This document shows, piece after piece, positions 8,052-18,920 of a stretch of 64,000 nucleotides of DNA. Both the position numbers and the translations under genes were made by a program. Source of the DNA: Candidatus Zhuqueibacterota bacterium (lineage in GTDB: Bacteria > Zhuqueibacterota > Zhuqueibacteria > Oceanimicrobiales > Oceanimicrobiaceae). The first letter of the stretch is position 1, and each line of letters starts with the position of its first letter. A model generated the notes under the pieces. That model was not told the DNA's origin. It saw nothing but the letters and a program-made list of their open reading frames with translations, and searched no databases. Where the stretch lies: positions 124,001-188,000 of the forward strand of contig JAJDAD010000063.1 in the NCBI GenBank assembly GCA_029262055.1, written 5' to 3'.

Positions 8052-9391
8052 AAAGGCGTCACCGAAATCCCCACCAGAATCCCCCACTCGCGCGATTTTT
8101 TGATCGACTCAAATGCGCGGATGTCTCCGTTTCCGCTGATTTCGTTGACCCCCTCCAGGATGCCGCTGTTGGCAGTTGCGACAGTCAACAGCCAGCGCCG
8201 CAGAAACCGGGCGGAGAGTCCCAGGATAACCTGATCGCCCGGAGACTTGATCTCCGTACCGATGCTGACGCCGAGACTGGCAGAACCGTCGTTGCTATTC
8301 AGAAACTCCCAGGTCAGAAAAGCAGACATGTCCTGAGATAAGTCGTCATCGCGGATCAAGTTAAAGACCTCATTGCCGGCCAACGTCTGGACTTTTTCAA
8401 AATCGATATCGTCCAAAGATGAAATCACATAGCCGGCATGGAACATCACCGGCCGGGTCGATTGCACAAAATATTGCACGGAAACCGGCAACTGCTGGGC
8501 GGCAATGCTGTAGTCAGCGGCGTTGAAATTGTCCACGGTGAAAGTAGTGGTCACCAGAGTGCCCTGCGATTTCTTGCCTACCCTGATCTCCTTGCCGCGG
8601 TAGGTGTCCCTGCCCTTCTCAAAAAAGGCGTCAAACTTTGCCAGCACAGCGTCGTGAACCTGCAACTGCTGTTCATACAATTTGCCGGCATAATAGGCAT
8701 CCGTTGCGCCCTGCGCGCTGACGATCACGCCCTGCAGCGTATCCGTGCGCCCAATCAGATGATCGTCATCATCCTTGATTGCAACCGGGTTGAAAACCGC
8801 GGTGGTAAAGCTCTTTGAGGTCAGGATTTTGTCTCGTGCTTGTATTTTCAGGGCCTGCAACTGGGCCACGGCGCCGACGCCAATGGCTCCGTGCTGCACT
8901 CCCGGATCTTCGATTCGGTCCATTAAGTCGTCCAGGACACCTTGCGGCAGGCCGACATTTGTCGGGAAAGCCTCCAGAAAAGCGTCGAGCGCCCGGTCGC
9001 GAAGATTCAGCCAGGTGCGCCACTGGTCGAGGTAAAACAGGAATTCGTCTTTGGCTTTGACGGAATCCGGCAACGCGGCGATGCCGAGGGGTATTTGGTT
9101 GAACAGTTGGTTCCAGAGATCTTCCAGAACCCGGTATGACACGATCACTTCCTGCTCAACTTCGTGCTCCAGGTTGTAGCGCAGGTAATTGAAATGGTTG
9201 ACCTCGAATGAAATAAAAGTCTCCCGCGTGATTCTGCTCTGTTTGTAGAAGGTGTTTCTCAAACCAGGGTCTTGTTCGATAGCAAACCAGTTGACCGGGA
9301 TTCTCAGGCTGCCAGTTTGCGCCAAAGACGGCACGGTCAGAAAAAGAATTAAGCTGAGAAGGATGGATTTGGATATGGCCGGGTGTTTCAT
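8048..9391 (-). CDS. secreted protein of unknown function
   Basis: 447 residues from the ATG at 9391, chosen because AGGAGG precedes it by a few bases and a clear signal peptide follows (MKHPAISKSILLSLILFL, ending SLAQ). A longer frame reaches 9538 but lacks both features. The mature part is mostly helical, with a long polar central region (about 60-230), and then a strand-rich C-terminal half ending VGISVTPF. An aromatic C-terminal residue preceded by alternating hydrophobics is common in outer-membrane barrels, so the C-terminal half may be membrane-inserted. I do not recognise the family. It stands alone between two copies of the dispersed repeat. Confidence 0.7.
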   Translation of the reverse strand: MKHPAISKSILLSLILFLTVPSLAQTGSLRIPVNWFAIEQDPGLRNTFYKQSRITRETFISFEVNHFNYLRYNLEHEVEQEVIVSYRVLEDLWNQLFNQIPLGIAALPDSVKAKDEFLFYLDQWRTWLNLRDRALDAFLEAFPTNVGLPQGVLDDLMDRIEDPGVQHGAIGVGAVAQLQALKIQARDKILTSKSFTTAVFNPVAIKDDDDHLIGRTDTLQGVIVSAQGATDAYYAGKLYEQQLQVHDAVLAKFDAFFEKGRDTYRGKEIRVGKKSQGTLVTTTFTVDNFNAADYSIAAQQLPVSVQYFVQSTRPVMFHAGYVISSLDDIDFEKVQTLAGNEVFNLIRDDDLSQDMSAFLTWEFLNSNDGSASLGVSIGTEIKSPGDQVILGLSARFLRRWLLTVATANSGILEGVNEISGNGDIRAFESIKKSREWGILVGISVTPF

Positions 9392-9647
9392 AGCGCCCCT
9401 CCTATGAAATGGGTGGTAGGTTATCAGGAGCTTGACCAGGGTCTTGTCCTGACGATGACGTTTAGATTCTCCTCCGAGTAAGTCCTTTTTGCTGCTCTTG
9501 AAAATCTCACGCTCCCCCGGGAGAGGGAAAGTAGACAATCTTCATTCGGGTTGCAACTAAATCTTATAGTGCCTGCGCAAAGTTTTTCTTGAGATGATCG
9601 GATAGTTGTGCTATCTTCCGACTTGACCCTTCATAACTACCCTTCTT

Positions 9648-9775
9648 GTCATCCTGGCGGGATCTTTCTTGGTAAGAGCTGTGTCCGTCTACCGGACCCA
9701 TTCAAAAAGGGAATCCCCCGAATGACTGTGGTTGGTGGGTGCTCAATACGCAGATTCATGCATTGTTCAGGTTAG
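9648..9775. repeat. dispersed palindromic repeat, copy 2
   Basis: About 128 bp aligned with 7914-8051. It starts GTCATCCTGGCGGGATC, the matching arm GGGAATCCCCCGAATGAC ends at 9725, and it ends CAGATTCATGCATTGTTCAGG. It is shorter than copy 1 by a few bases in the loop. It fills most of the gap between the divergent genes at 9391 and 9819. Confidence 0.8.
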
Positions 9776-9818
9776 GAATTACTCGAACCTCGAGTCACTT
9801 TCAAATAGGGAGATTTGA

Positions 9819-10430
9819 ATGCCGTTTCCGCAGCCCTTCTACAAATGGCGGCCACACCCCTGGCACGGACTGGATCCCGGGGACAGCCCACCCAAAGTTG
9901 TAAACGCCTACATAGAGATAACACCATTCGATTCGGTAAAGTACGAGTTGGACAAATCCACGGGCTATATCCGTGTCGACCGGCCACAGCGCACGTCATC
10001 GCAACCACCGACGCTCTACGGCTTCATTCCGCGCACCTTTTGCGGACGCCGGGTTGCGGCGCTCTCTCCGAGTTCAGAAAAGGCAGATGGCGATCCTCTT
10101 GACATTTGCGTGATCAGCGAACGCCCGATCAATCGTGGCGAGATCATCCTGCGGGCCAAGGTTGTCGGCGGCCTGCAGATGGTCGATCACGGCGAAGCGG
10201 ACGATAAAATCATAGCCGTCCTCGAAAACGACAACATCTGGGGCGCCGCGGAAACTCTGAAAGATCTTTCAGAAATCATGATAGAGCGGTTACGCCACTA
10301 CTTCAGCACCTACAAGTATATTATCGGGGAGGACTTAAACGTGCAGATCGATCAGGTTTACGACCGGGAGCATGCCTTCGCCGTCGTCAATGCCTCCTTG
10401 CAGGATTACGCTGAAGAGTTTGGAAGCTGA
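9819..10430 (+). CDS. ppa: inorganic pyrophosphatase, family I
   Basis: 203 residues, close to the usual length of bacterial family I enzymes. It hydrolyses pyrophosphate to two phosphates in the cytoplasm, using Mg2+. Visible hallmarks are YELDKSTG (the substrate Lys/Glu region), the signature DGDPLDICV with its three metal-binding Asp residues near residues 90-95, and the later [10 protein letters not shown] segment. A GGGAG precedes the ATG. A TPR protein gene follows after 5 nt, so the two form an operon. Confidence 0.93.
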   Translation: MPFPQPFYKWRPHPWHGLDPGDSPPKVVNAYIEITPFDSVKYELDKSTGYIRVDRPQRTSSQPPTLYGFIPRTFCGRRVAALSPSSEKADGDPLDICVISERPINRGEIILRAKVVGGLQMVDHGEADDKIIAVLENDNIWGAAETLKDLSEIMIERLRHYFSTYKYIIGEDLNVQIDQVYDREHAFAVVNASLQDYAEEFGS

Positions 10431-10435
10431 GAATC

Positions 10436-10942
10436 ATGGGCAAGAATCCCGATATGTTTGCCAATTACAAGATGAGCGCACGCGCGATGAAGTACTTCTT
10501 ACTGGCCTATGAGCAGCAGATGGCGGGTGAACTGGAAGCGGCAATCGTAAACTACCGAAAATCCCTGGCCGTCGAGCGCAGCGCCGAGGCCTTCACTTTC
10601 CTGGGCTGGACCTACAGTTTCCAGGGCAAATTGGCCGAAGCCATCGCGCAATGTCACAACGCCATTGCCGTCGACCCGGAGTTTGGCAACCCGTACAATG
10701 ACATCGGCGCTTACTACCTGCAGATGGGAAAAGCAAAAGAGGCCGGACCGTGGCTGGAAAAAGCCAAAAAGGCAGGACGGTACGATACGCCGGAATATGC
10801 CTGCTGCAATCTGGGCAGGGTCTACGAGCTGCGCGGACTGTGGCCGCTCGCGATGAGAGAATACCAGGAAGCCCTTAACATTCGTGAGGATTATTTGCCC
10901 GCCGAGGCCGCCTTTCTACGGCTGCAAATCTTGCTGAACTGA
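10436..10942 (+). CDS. TPR-repeat protein
   Basis: 168 residues made almost wholly of tetratricopeptide repeats, about four. The pattern W/L-G-x-Y plus A at the packing positions can be seen in SAEAFTFLGWTYSFQGKLAE, GNPYNDIGAYYLQMGKAKEA and EYACCNLGRVYELRGLWPLA. No signal peptide is visible, so it is probably cytoplasmic. TPR proteins mediate protein contacts; the partner is unknown. It sits 5 nt after the pyrophosphatase gene. Confidence 0.85.
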   Translation: MGKNPDMFANYKMSARAMKYFLLAYEQQMAGELEAAIVNYRKSLAVERSAEAFTFLGWTYSFQGKLAEAIAQCHNAIAVDPEFGNPYNDIGAYYLQMGKAKEAGPWLEKAKKAGRYDTPEYACCNLGRVYELRGLWPLAMREYQEALNIREDYLPAEAAFLRLQILLN

Positions 10943-10974
10943 GTCGTTCCACAGGACCTGCGCAGCACGACTCA
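10940..10974. terminator. inverted repeat between convergent genes, possible terminator
   Basis: TGAGTCGT at 10940-10947 pairs with ACGACTCA at 10967-10974. It begins on the stop codon of the TPR gene and lies between convergent genes. There is no run of T after it, so a terminator role is only likely by position. Confidence 0.3.
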
Positions 10975-10997
10975 CCGCTTTCTGCGCCGGAGACCGG

Positions 10998-11933
10998 TCA
11001 GCGCGCAGCCTCCGCTTCAGCCAACCACAATCGTCTCAACCCTTCATGAAACTCCACAATCGGCACGACTTTGAGAAGTTGCTTCAACTGCGTATTGTCC
11101 GCGAGAGAGTGCTTGATATCACCCAGTCTCTCCGGGCCAAATTCCGGTTTGCGGGATGAATTCGAGATTTCCTGCAAGTGCTCGACCAGACGCAGAAGGT
11201 TGTTGGAGCGGTTACAGGCCACGTTTATCACGGGGACGTGCTCGAACGGAGTGGCTGCTGCCGCCAGGTTGGCCTTGACCACATCCGCTACATAAACAAA
11301 ATCCCGGCTTTGCTCACCGTCGCCGTAGATGGTGTACTGCGCCTCTTTCTGAAAGCGATTCAGGAAGATTGAAATCACTCCGCTGTATTCAGACGATGGG
11401 TCCTGGCGCGGACCGAACACATTGAAGTAGCGCAGCGCCACGGCCTGCAAGCCATAGAGTTGGTGGAAGAGGTTGAGATAGTATTCGCCAGCCAGCTTGT
11501 GAAAGGCGTACGGCGACATCGGCTTGGGGGCCATGTCCTCTTGTTTCGGGAGTTCCGGATCGTCGCCATAAATAGCAGCCGACGACGCAAACACGACTTT
11601 CTTAACCCCGCTCTCCTTCGCCGCCGTCAGAACAGAAACAGTGCCTCCGACATTTATGGAATCGGTCGCAATGGGATTTTCGATGGATTTCGCGACCGAG
11701 GCTACGGCCGCTTCGTGAAAAATAACGTCGACCCCCTGCGTCGCCTGCCGCATCAAATCGAAATCACGGATATCCGCCTGCAGGAAAGTGATCCGGTTTT
11801 CAAATGTGTGCAGGTTGGAAAGTTTGCCAGTGGAAAGATCGTCGACAACGGTTACTTCGTGGCCTTCGTTTACGAGGGCCTCAGCGATGTGCGAGCCAAT
11901 AAATCCTGCCCCGCCTGTGACCAGGTATTTCAT
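10998..11933 (-). CDS. NAD-dependent sugar-nucleotide epimerase/dehydratase (UDP-glucose 4-epimerase-like)
   Basis: 311 residues, extended short-chain dehydrogenase family. TGGAGFIGSH at residues 7-16 is the Rossmann NAD-binding loop, and DDLSTG follows the second strand. The catalytic Ser is in ASSAAIYG, and the YxxxK pair is in SPYAFHKLAGE. RYFNVFGPRQDPSSEYSGVI is the usual substrate-side segment of the UDP-hexose 4-epimerase branch. It probably interconverts nucleotide sugars for surface polysaccharide. No other sugar genes are adjacent, so the substrate is not known. Confidence 0.88.
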   Translation of the reverse strand: MKYLVTGGAGFIGSHIAEALVNEGHEVTVVDDLSTGKLSNLHTFENRITFLQADIRDFDLMRQATQGVDVIFHEAAVASVAKSIENPIATDSINVGGTVSVLTAAKESGVKKVVFASSAAIYGDDPELPKQEDMAPKPMSPYAFHKLAGEYYLNLFHQLYGLQAVALRYFNVFGPRQDPSSEYSGVISIFLNRFQKEAQYTIYGDGEQSRDFVYVADVVKANLAAAATPFEHVPVINVACNRSNNLLRLVEHLQEISNSSRKPEFGPERLGDIKHSLADNTQLKQLLKVVPIVEFHEGLRRLWLAEAEAAR

Positions 11934-12079
11934 AGTCCATTCCTTTGTGTAGGGTATTCATCCTTAAGATCGGCATGAAGATATCATACCTTAGTCAACG
12001 GCGGTTTGCGCACACGGGTACGCACTTTCGTGGAAAACGTATGCTTAACTTGTGGAATGAAATGAACACGGCAGCCGGT

Positions 12080-13867
12080 TCAAACCAGCCCCTCCAGCTC
12101 ATCAAGCATCCGCTCGATCACCTGAAACCCACCCTGCCAGAAACTCTCTTGCTGGAAGTCCAGACCGACTTTTTCAATTTGTTTTGCGGGCCAGTCAGAA
12201 TCTCCGGCCGCCAGCAGATCGCGGTACTTGGGTACGAACGCACTGCCCTCCTGCTCAAATTGATTGTAAAGGGCCAACACAAAAAGTGCGCCAAAAGTGT
12301 AGGCATAGCAGTAAAAGCGGGTATGAATGAAGTGGGGAATGACGGACCAAAACCATTTTTCTTCATCGAGAAAATCGACGGAATCTCCGTAAAGCTCATC
12401 ACGGCGTTTCAGCCAGAGGTTGCAGAATTCATCTGCGCTCAACCGGCGCTGACCACCTTCCTGATGGGCGTCCAGTTCAAAACGAGTGTACATTGTTTGG
12501 CGGGAAATCGTCCCAAAAAAGTCTTCCAGCTTTGAAGAAAGAATCCGGATCCGGGTTTCACGATTCGGGTCTTCAGAAAGAAGCTTGCGGGTCAACAGCA
12601 TTTCACCGAATACCGACGCCGTTTCGGCCAGGATAAGGGGCGCGTGGAAGGTCAGGAGCGACTGCGATTCGCTCGCCAGCACCGTGTGCAAGGCGTGGCC
12701 AAGCTCGTGCGCCATGGTATAAACGCTATCGAGATTGTCCACGTAGTTGACCAGCACGTACGGATGCAGACTGGGGGCAACGCTGTAGCAGAAGGCGCCA
12801 CCACGCTTTCCGGGCCTAACTTCCGCATCGATCCAGTTCTCATCGAAGACCCGCTGTATGATGGCGCCGAACTCGGGAGAAAATCCGGCAAAACTCTCCA
12901 GCACCAGGGCCCTTCCCTCCTCAAAGGAAATTTTATGTTCCGACTTTGCCACCGGTGCATACAGGTCGCTGCCGCGCAGTTTCGGCAGGTCGAGCATTCT
13001 TGCTTTCAGACGACAGTATCTTTGCACCAGAGAGTTGTTGGCTGAGGTGACATCCATCATGGTTTGCACAACCTCGGTCGGCGCCTTATTTTTCAAATGA
13101 GTCGGCTGGATCGGGCTTTCGTAACCGCGGGCCTCCATCTCATTGGCATGGTCCTTAATGAGATTCCCGAAAATGTTGGAAAAAATCAAAGCATGCTCGC
13201 CATACCTGCCATCGTGGGCGGTCTTGGCTTTTTTGCGCAGGGCAGCGTCCGGGCTTCTGTGCAACTCGCGCAACTCGCTCTGTGTCAGGGTTTTGGTCTC
13301 GCCCGCGATCTCAAGTTGCCATTCAAAGGTTGCCGTAAACTCGTCATACAGGTTGACAAAGGCGGTTTTGCCGGTAAGGGTCTTGCGGTTCACTACCTTT
13401 TCTTCCGGCTCGGACAACGTGTAGGGTGTAAAAAGACGCAAGGATTCCAGGTAATGCCGGTATGGCTCCAACTTTCCCGTGGCGACAAAGTTCTGCAGGG
13501 ACTCATCCGGGATTTTCTGGAGTTCAAGTGCAAAAAACAACGTTTCGTTGCCGAAGCGGGTCAGCGCATCCTGCACCTTTGCCACCAACGCCTTATATTT
13601 ATCCGACCTGCCGTCGCCGGTGAACAGCAGATTGGCCATCGCGTACGGACGATAAGCGCTCTCCACGAGCTTCTCATAGTCCTGTAGCGCTTGCAGCAAG
13701 AGGTCTGCCGAGCAGTCCGGAGCCGTTATTTTTCCATAGTATTTACCCTGGAACTCCTGCGCCAATCCGATTAAAGATTCGATATCATGCGCCAGGCTGG
13801 GGTCATCCGCACCTCTGTAGAGATCGTCAAGATCCCAAACAACTCCGTGAGCTTTTTCCATTGGCAT
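12080..13867 (-). CDS. pepF: oligoendopeptidase F, M3 family zinc peptidase
   Basis: About 595 residues from the ATG at 13867 (the frame opens at 13906; a second ATG lies at 13861). It is a cytoplasmic zinc peptidase that cuts short peptides. The zinc site HELGH lies near residue 386 in MAHELGHALH, followed by the third ligand region in LAETASVFGEMLL. The upstream part has the helical M3 N-terminal domain with YRGAD at its beginning. The C-terminal FYCYAYTFGALFVLALY is typical of the PepF/Pz branch. There is no signal peptide. AAAAGGA lies rather far from the start. Confidence 0.92.
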   Translation of the reverse strand: MPMEKAHGVVWDLDDLYRGADDPSLAHDIESLIGLAQEFQGKYYGKITAPDCSADLLLQALQDYEKLVESAYRPYAMANLLFTGDGRSDKYKALVAKVQDALTRFGNETLFFALELQKIPDESLQNFVATGKLEPYRHYLESLRLFTPYTLSEPEEKVVNRKTLTGKTAFVNLYDEFTATFEWQLEIAGETKTLTQSELRELHRSPDAALRKKAKTAHDGRYGEHALIFSNIFGNLIKDHANEMEARGYESPIQPTHLKNKAPTEVVQTMMDVTSANNSLVQRYCRLKARMLDLPKLRGSDLYAPVAKSEHKISFEEGRALVLESFAGFSPEFGAIIQRVFDENWIDAEVRPGKRGGAFCYSVAPSLHPYVLVNYVDNLDSVYTMAHELGHALHTVLASESQSLLTFHAPLILAETASVFGEMLLTRKLLSEDPNRETRIRILSSKLEDFFGTISRQTMYTRFELDAHQEGGQRRLSADEFCNLWLKRRDELYGDSVDFLDEEKWFWSVIPHFIHTRFYCYAYTFGALFVLALYNQFEQEGSAFVPKYRDLLAAGDSDWPAKQIEKVGLDFQQESFWQGGFQVIERMLDELEGLV

Positions 13868-14184
13868 TCCCGTAAGTATTAAAAGTCCTTTTATTATGTC
13901 GGTCAAACAACGGGAAATTTAACATCCTTTCTCTTGGGATCAAGCGGCTTGTACTTTGCTGCCCAAATGACACACATACGCGCTGCGACTGACACAATGA
14001 CATCTGCCCGCGCGCAGATCGTTTAATTATCTGTCAGGGCTGCATGCCGATGTTTTGACGCCAGCAACAACTCATAGGGTTTAAATCATTAACAAACAGT
14101 ATATTACAAAAATCGCATCGATTTGGCATGCAATTTGAATAGAAGCAGACCTGAAGTCACGACCCGAGGATCGGAGACCAAAAT
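13868..14184. other. divergent intergenic region, nothing recognised
   Basis: This lies between the divergent pepF and the small membrane protein before clpB, so promoters for both should lie here. No CIRCE-type heat-shock inverted repeat was seen, and no convincing -35/-10 pair could be picked by eye. Confidence 0.4.
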
Positions 14185-14388
14185 ATGATTGGAATGCACG
14201 TACTTGACGATAGACTAAGAGACTCAGGTGAGCGGCTCAGACAAGCACTGGCTTTATGGGGCGCCGGGTTGCTGGTTACTGCCCTTATTATCATTGCAGT
14301 GCCCGAGATAGTGGGCTATCTTGTGGCGACCCTGGTCCTGGCCGCCGCATTGGTGGCGCTGACGGTTTCTTCTAAAATGAAAAAATAG
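14185..14388 (+). CDS. small membrane protein
   Basis: 67 residues. About 25 polar residues (DDRLRDSGERLRQAL) are followed by two hydrophobic helices (about 26-42 and 45-62) and a basic tail ending KMKK. GGAG lies 10 nt before the ATG. The gene is 100 nt upstream of clpB on the same strand and may be cotranscribed with it. No family was recognised. The layout suggests a hairpin-like inner-membrane protein. Confidence 0.6.
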   Translation: MIGMHVLDDRLRDSGERLRQALALWGAGLLVTALIIIAVPEIVGYLVATLVLAAALVALTVSSKMKK

Positions 14389-14488
14389 CACAGGCGGTGA
14401 ATTACAGTCGCGGAAGCCGGCAGATCCTGGAACCGTGACGCCTGCGTGACTGCAGCAGGACGACTTTGAACTGAAAAGGGAAAACCTG

Positions 14489-17110
14489 ATGAAATTTGAC
14501 AAACTGACTCTCAAGGCCCAGGAGGCTTTCTCTGCGGCTCAGGAGCTTGCGACCGAACATGGACAACAACAGATAGAAGTCGAGCACCTGCTCAAAGCCT
14601 TGCTCAATGCGCCGGATGGTCTGGCCGCCGTGATACTAAAAAAGATGGGCGCGGACGCCACAGCCATCGCAGACCGCGTGCAGCAGGAGATCGCCAAGCT
14701 GCCGCGCGTTTCGGGATCCGGGGCAGCGGGTAACATCTACATTTCAAACCGTCTCAACACCCTGCTGCAGGCCGCCACGGCAGAAATGAAGGAACTGAAA
14801 GACGAGTTCATTTCCATCGAGCATTTGTTGATAGCTATTTCCGCTGAAAAAGATGGTCCGTCCGCCAGGATTCTCAAAAAGCATGGGGTAGAGAAAGACA
14901 AGATCTACGCCGCACTTAAAGACATTCGCGGCAACCAACGTGTCACGGACCAGACGCCCGAACAAAAATACCAGGCCCTGGAACGATACGGCAGAGATCT
15001 TACCGTCCTGGCGGAAAGGGGTAAGCTGGACCCGGTCATCGGCCGCGACGAAGAAATCAGGCGTTCGATTCAGGTCCTGTCTCGCCGGACCAAGAACAAC
15101 CCGGTCCTGGTGGGAGAGCCCGGCGTCGGCAAGACCGCTATCGTCGAAGGCATCGCGCAACGCATCGCCAATGGCGATGTGCCGGAATCGCTGAAGAACA
15201 AGCGCCTGATTGAGCTACAGATGGGGGCCCTGATTGCAGGCGCCAAGTTCCGGGGAGAATTTGAAGAGCGCTTGAAAGCTGTTCTCAAGGAAGTTGAAAG
15301 CGCCGAAGGGCAGGTGGTTCTGTTCCTGGATGAGCTGCACACCATGATAGGCGCCGGCGCAGCGGAGGGAGCGGTCGATGCCGCCAACATGCTGAAACCG
15401 ATGCTGGCGCGCGGCGAATTGCGCATGCTTGGGGCCACCACACTGGACGAATACCGCAAACACATCGAAAAGGACAAAGCATTGGAACGGCGGTTTCAGC
15501 CGGTCCTGGTCGGTGAGCCCTCCGTCTCTGACACCGTCTCAATCCTGCGCGGCCTCAAAGAGAGATACGAGGTGCACCACGGGGTCCGGATAGCGGATTC
15601 CGCCATCATTTCCGCGGCAAATCTGTCCGATCGCTACATTTCTGAACGTTTCTTGCCGGACAAGGCCATCGATCTTATCGATGAAGCTGCCGCCAAATTA
15701 CGCACCGAAATTGATTCTATGCCGCAGGAAATCGACGAAACAGAGCGCCGGATTAAGCAGTTTGAGATCGAACAAGTCGCCCTGCGAAAAGAGAAAGATG
15801 ATGATTCCCGCCAGCGGCTTGACCGTCTGGGAACCGAGCTGGCGGAACTCAAGGAAAAATCGCACGGTCTGAAAGCAAAATGGCAAGTGGAAAAACAAGC
15901 GATCATGGAGGTCAGGTCGGCCAAAGAACAAATCGAACAGACCAGGCAGGCAGCCGACAAGGCCGAACGCGACGGCGATCTCAATCGTGCGGCAGAACTG
16001 CGCTACGGCACCCTGACGCAATTGGATCAGAAGCTGCAGGAGGCCAACGAAAAAATAAAAGAAGTAAATCAGGCCGGCGCGCTTCTCAAAGAAGAGGTGA
16101 CGGACGACGACATCGCCGACATTGTCTCGCGCTGGACGGGCATTCCGGTGGCGAGAATGCTGGAAGGAGAACGCGAAAAGATTCTGCAAATCGCAGACCG
16201 TCTGCGGCAACGCGTGGTCGGACAAGACGAAGCCATCGATGCGATTTCCTTTGCGGTACAGCGTTCGCGCGCGGGCCTGAGTCCGGAAGGGCAGCCAATC
16301 GGATCGTTCGTTTTTCTCGGTCCGACGGGGGTTGGCAAAACCGAGCTGGCGCGGGCGTTGGCGGAGTTTATCTTCGACGACGAGCACGCCCTGGTCCGCA
16401 TCGACATGTCGGAATACATGGAACAGTTCAGCGTTTCGCGCCTGATTGGCGCGCCCCCGGGATATGTCGGCTACGATGAGGGTGGTCAACTGACCGAGGC
16501 CATTCGGCGGCGGCCGTACTCAGTTGTGCTGCTAGACGAAATCGAGAAGGCACACCCGGAGGTATTTAATGTGCTGCTGCAGGTCCTGGACGAAGGCCGG
16601 TTGACCGATAGTCAGGGGCATGTGGTGAATTTTAAGAATACCATTATCATCATGACCTCAAACCTCGGCTCCGAATTAATCCAGGAGCGCTTTGCCGCGA
16701 GCAGCGATGCCGAGCGCGACAGTGTCTACGAAGAGACGCGCAAGCAGGTTCTGCAACTGCTGCAAAAGCAGATGCGGCCGGAATTCCTCAACCGCCTGGA
16801 TGAGATCATTGTCTTTCATCCTCTGACCCGCGCCCATATCCACGAAATCGTCGACATCCAGTTTGAGCAACTTGTGCGCAAAGTTTTGCAGCGCCAGGGC
16901 TTTGATGCCGTACTGACGGAGCAAGCTAAAGATCTCCTGACCGCGCAAGGATATGACCCGGTTTACGGCGCCCGCCCGCTCAAGCGCCTGATGCAACGCA
17001 AACTGATCAATGAGTTTTCGCGCATGATACTGTCGGGTGATCTGAAGAAGGATGACTCGATAAAAATAGATGCTAACGATGGGGAGTTGGTGTTTGCGAA
17101 AAGTGAGTAA
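14489..17110 (+). CDS. clpB: ATP-dependent disaggregase ClpB
   Basis: 873 residues, the standard ClpB length. It has the double Clp N-domain (1-145), a first AAA+ module with Walker [10 protein letters not shown] near residue 205, a long coiled-coil middle domain (about 410-530, rich in E/K/R), and a second AAA+ module with GPTGVGKTE near residue 613. The arginine-finger and sensor regions and the C-terminal D2 small domain are intact. The middle domain separates it from ClpA and ClpC. ClpB dissolves protein aggregates in the cytoplasm together with DnaK. A GAAAAGGGAAAA stretch precedes the ATG. Confidence 0.97.
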   Translation: MKFDKLTLKAQEAFSAAQELATEHGQQQIEVEHLLKALLNAPDGLAAVILKKMGADATAIADRVQQEIAKLPRVSGSGAAGNIYISNRLNTLLQAATAEMKELKDEFISIEHLLIAISAEKDGPSARILKKHGVEKDKIYAALKDIRGNQRVTDQTPEQKYQALERYGRDLTVLAERGKLDPVIGRDEEIRRSIQVLSRRTKNNPVLVGEPGVGKTAIVEGIAQRIANGDVPESLKNKRLIELQMGALIAGAKFRGEFEERLKAVLKEVESAEGQVVLFLDELHTMIGAGAAEGAVDAANMLKPMLARGELRMLGATTLDEYRKHIEKDKALERRFQPVLVGEPSVSDTVSILRGLKERYEVHHGVRIADSAIISAANLSDRYISERFLPDKAIDLIDEAAAKLRTEIDSMPQEIDETERRIKQFEIEQVALRKEKDDDSRQRLDRLGTELAELKEKSHGLKAKWQVEKQAIMEVRSAKEQIEQTRQAADKAERDGDLNRAAELRYGTLTQLDQKLQEANEKIKEVNQAGALLKEEVTDDDIADIVSRWTGIPVARMLEGEREKILQIADRLRQRVVGQDEAIDAISFAVQRSRAGLSPEGQPIGSFVFLGPTGVGKTELARALAEFIFDDEHALVRIDMSEYMEQFSVSRLIGAPPGYVGYDEGGQLTEAIRRRPYSVVLLDEIEKAHPEVFNVLLQVLDEGRLTDSQGHVVNFKNTIIIMTSNLGSELIQERFAASSDAERDSVYEETRKQVLQLLQKQMRPEFLNRLDEIIVFHPLTRAHIHEIVDIQFEQLVRKVLQRQGFDAVLTEQAKDLLTAQGYDPVYGARPLKRLMQRKLINEFSRMILSGDLKKDDSIKIDANDGELVFAKSE

Positions 17111-17470
17111 GGTGTCGACTCACTACCCACTCCCCGAACAAAGTGTTGACATTCGCGGACTCGACTCTTATCTTGATTTTTAGACGAACCTCGTAGACAA
17201 ACAAGTTCACAGAAAGCCCTGAAACCCTTCCCCAAAGTGCCACTCAGGGCTAAGATGTTGGAGACGTTGGAGAGTTTTGATGAAGTTGCGGCGTGCCAAA
17301 TTAAGTCGAGCAAGTAACTCGACTCTACCCTCTTCACCTCGTTGGCGTCATCCCAAATTCCATAATCTTATCCTTATTTTCAGCAGGCGTTGTGGGTCCT
17401 CATTGTTTCCCGCCCATTGCCTGTTAGAACCCACAGATAGATTTGTGCGACCTCATTACAGGAGATCGCG
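17111..17470. other. intergenic gap, nothing recognised
   Basis: 360 bp between clpB and the secreted protein at 17471. Only short open frames without recognisable content are present. No clear hairpin-plus-T terminator is visible after clpB. Confidence 0.4.
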
Positions 17471-18811
17471 TTGACCATCAAGCCTAAGATAGTCCTCTCA
17501 ATAATTCTTCCAATTGTGCTGCTCGCTTGTCTTGACCATTTGTACAGCCAGCCCGAAGCTGATTCACTATTAGCTCATTATCCTTTACATGTTGGTAACG
17601 CATGGGACTATTCAGGCGGTTTCTATTTCCACAACACATTGTTTTATCCAAATTGGACAATCATCACAGCAACAAAGGACAGCATTCATACAAACGGCAA
17701 GCAGTACACTGTTTTGGAGACTACTTCCTATGATATGAGCGGCCAAATTCATTCGGGCGCATTAGGTACAATTCGCAGGGAGACTACTCTAAAGCGAGTA
17801 GACAGTACCAGTTTTAATGTCTATGAAGTCTTACAGTTTTTTGAACCGCCCGTTGGCGATGAGCTGTTAGTAGATAGTCTGAAAGCCATGCAAGGGGACC
17901 AGATTATCACAAATTTTGGTGATTATGATATTATCCTACAACTTTTCAGGGTTTCGGAACAGGAACTTTTTGGCCACTTGCGCACCACCAGAACCATCGC
18001 AACAGTAGATGCATTGGTTGGTTTTCAATTCGCCACAGCTTCCGGTTTAGGAGAAACTGGTTGGACCGGCGGAGAGGGTGAAATACATTCTCGCACCTTG
18101 CAAGGAGCAGTAATAAATGGAGATTCTCTAGGTACGCTCGTTAGAGTGCATTCGCCCGGACTATCCGTCAAGAGAAATACACTACTCTTCTCGCAAGACA
18201 AAATGAGTCATCGTTTGTTTTTTGTGAACAATGAAAACGGCTTAACAATCATAGACTCAGTCAGCATAAAAAACGAAATGTCATTTTTTTCTCATCCGCG
18301 TTATCATGGTTTCGGGTTTGCTCACACAACATTCAGTAAAGGCCCCTTTCTGGTTTTTCCACGGGATTCCATTTTCCTGGACATATTTGTCAGAGAAGAC
18401 GTTCAGGATCCAGTCTTTGAGGATACATTACAGATTTTTGCCAAAGGTCTCAATGGTGCGGCAATTCCGAGAGTGGATATACCGGTGAAGGTCGATTTAG
18501 TCGTTTCAATACAGAGTCCCTCTAATCACACTACACAACTTCCCGACGCATTCAATCTGACCGCCTACCCGAATCCGATTTCTTCAGAGAACACACTAAA
18601 TATTGAATATCAATTAAGCAAAGCGGAAAATATTGAAATTGACGTTTATGACATTCTCGGCAGACACATTACTACACTGGCAAAGCAAAGAAAGAGCCTC
18701 GGCAAACATCACATCGCGTGGGCGGCGCCAGGACTTCCTTCAGGAACATATTTCATCACCATCGGCACTCAAAAACGAAGGCAAGCCATTCGTATTCAAC
18801 TTATGAAATAG
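17471..18811 (+). CDS. secreted protein with type IX secretion C-terminal sorting domain
   Basis: 446 residues from a TTG start placed 8 nt after GGAG. The N-terminus has a signal segment (PKIVLSIILPIVLLACL), which could end at a lipobox-like LLAC or at YSQ. The body (about 30-350) is strand-rich and not recognised. The last 85 residues are a type IX (Por) sorting domain: NLTAYPNPISSENTLNIEY, then a VYDILGR strand, LGKHHIAW and GLPSGTYFITI. Such domains are cut off during export through the outer membrane. A degraded copy of the end of this domain lies at 21195-21290. Confidence 0.8.
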   Translation: MTIKPKIVLSIILPIVLLACLDHLYSQPEADSLLAHYPLHVGNAWDYSGGFYFHNTLFYPNWTIITATKDSIHTNGKQYTVLETTSYDMSGQIHSGALGTIRRETTLKRVDSTSFNVYEVLQFFEPPVGDELLVDSLKAMQGDQIITNFGDYDIILQLFRVSEQELFGHLRTTRTIATVDALVGFQFATASGLGETGWTGGEGEIHSRTLQGAVINGDSLGTLVRVHSPGLSVKRNTLLFSQDKMSHRLFFVNNENGLTIIDSVSIKNEMSFFSHPRYHGFGFAHTTFSKGPFLVFPRDSIFLDIFVREDVQDPVFEDTLQIFAKGLNGAAIPRVDIPVKVDLVVSIQSPSNHTTQLPDAFNLTAYPNPISSENTLNIEYQLSKAENIEIDVYDILGRHITTLAKQRKSLGKHHIAWAAPGLPSGTYFITIGTQKRRQAIRIQLMK

Positions 18812-18920
18812 AATTCGAGTTTTTCACGCAGCGACAAGGGCGAAGGGTTTCTATGTTCGCTTCGGGTTTTCTCAGTGCACCATCAGGTTCTCAGTTCATA
18901 GAGTGACTGGCATTTAATTA

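Noticed and set aside
13868-14488. Heat-shock control site (CIRCE type) before clpB
   Set aside because: No TTAGCACTC-like inverted repeat was found on reading the region.
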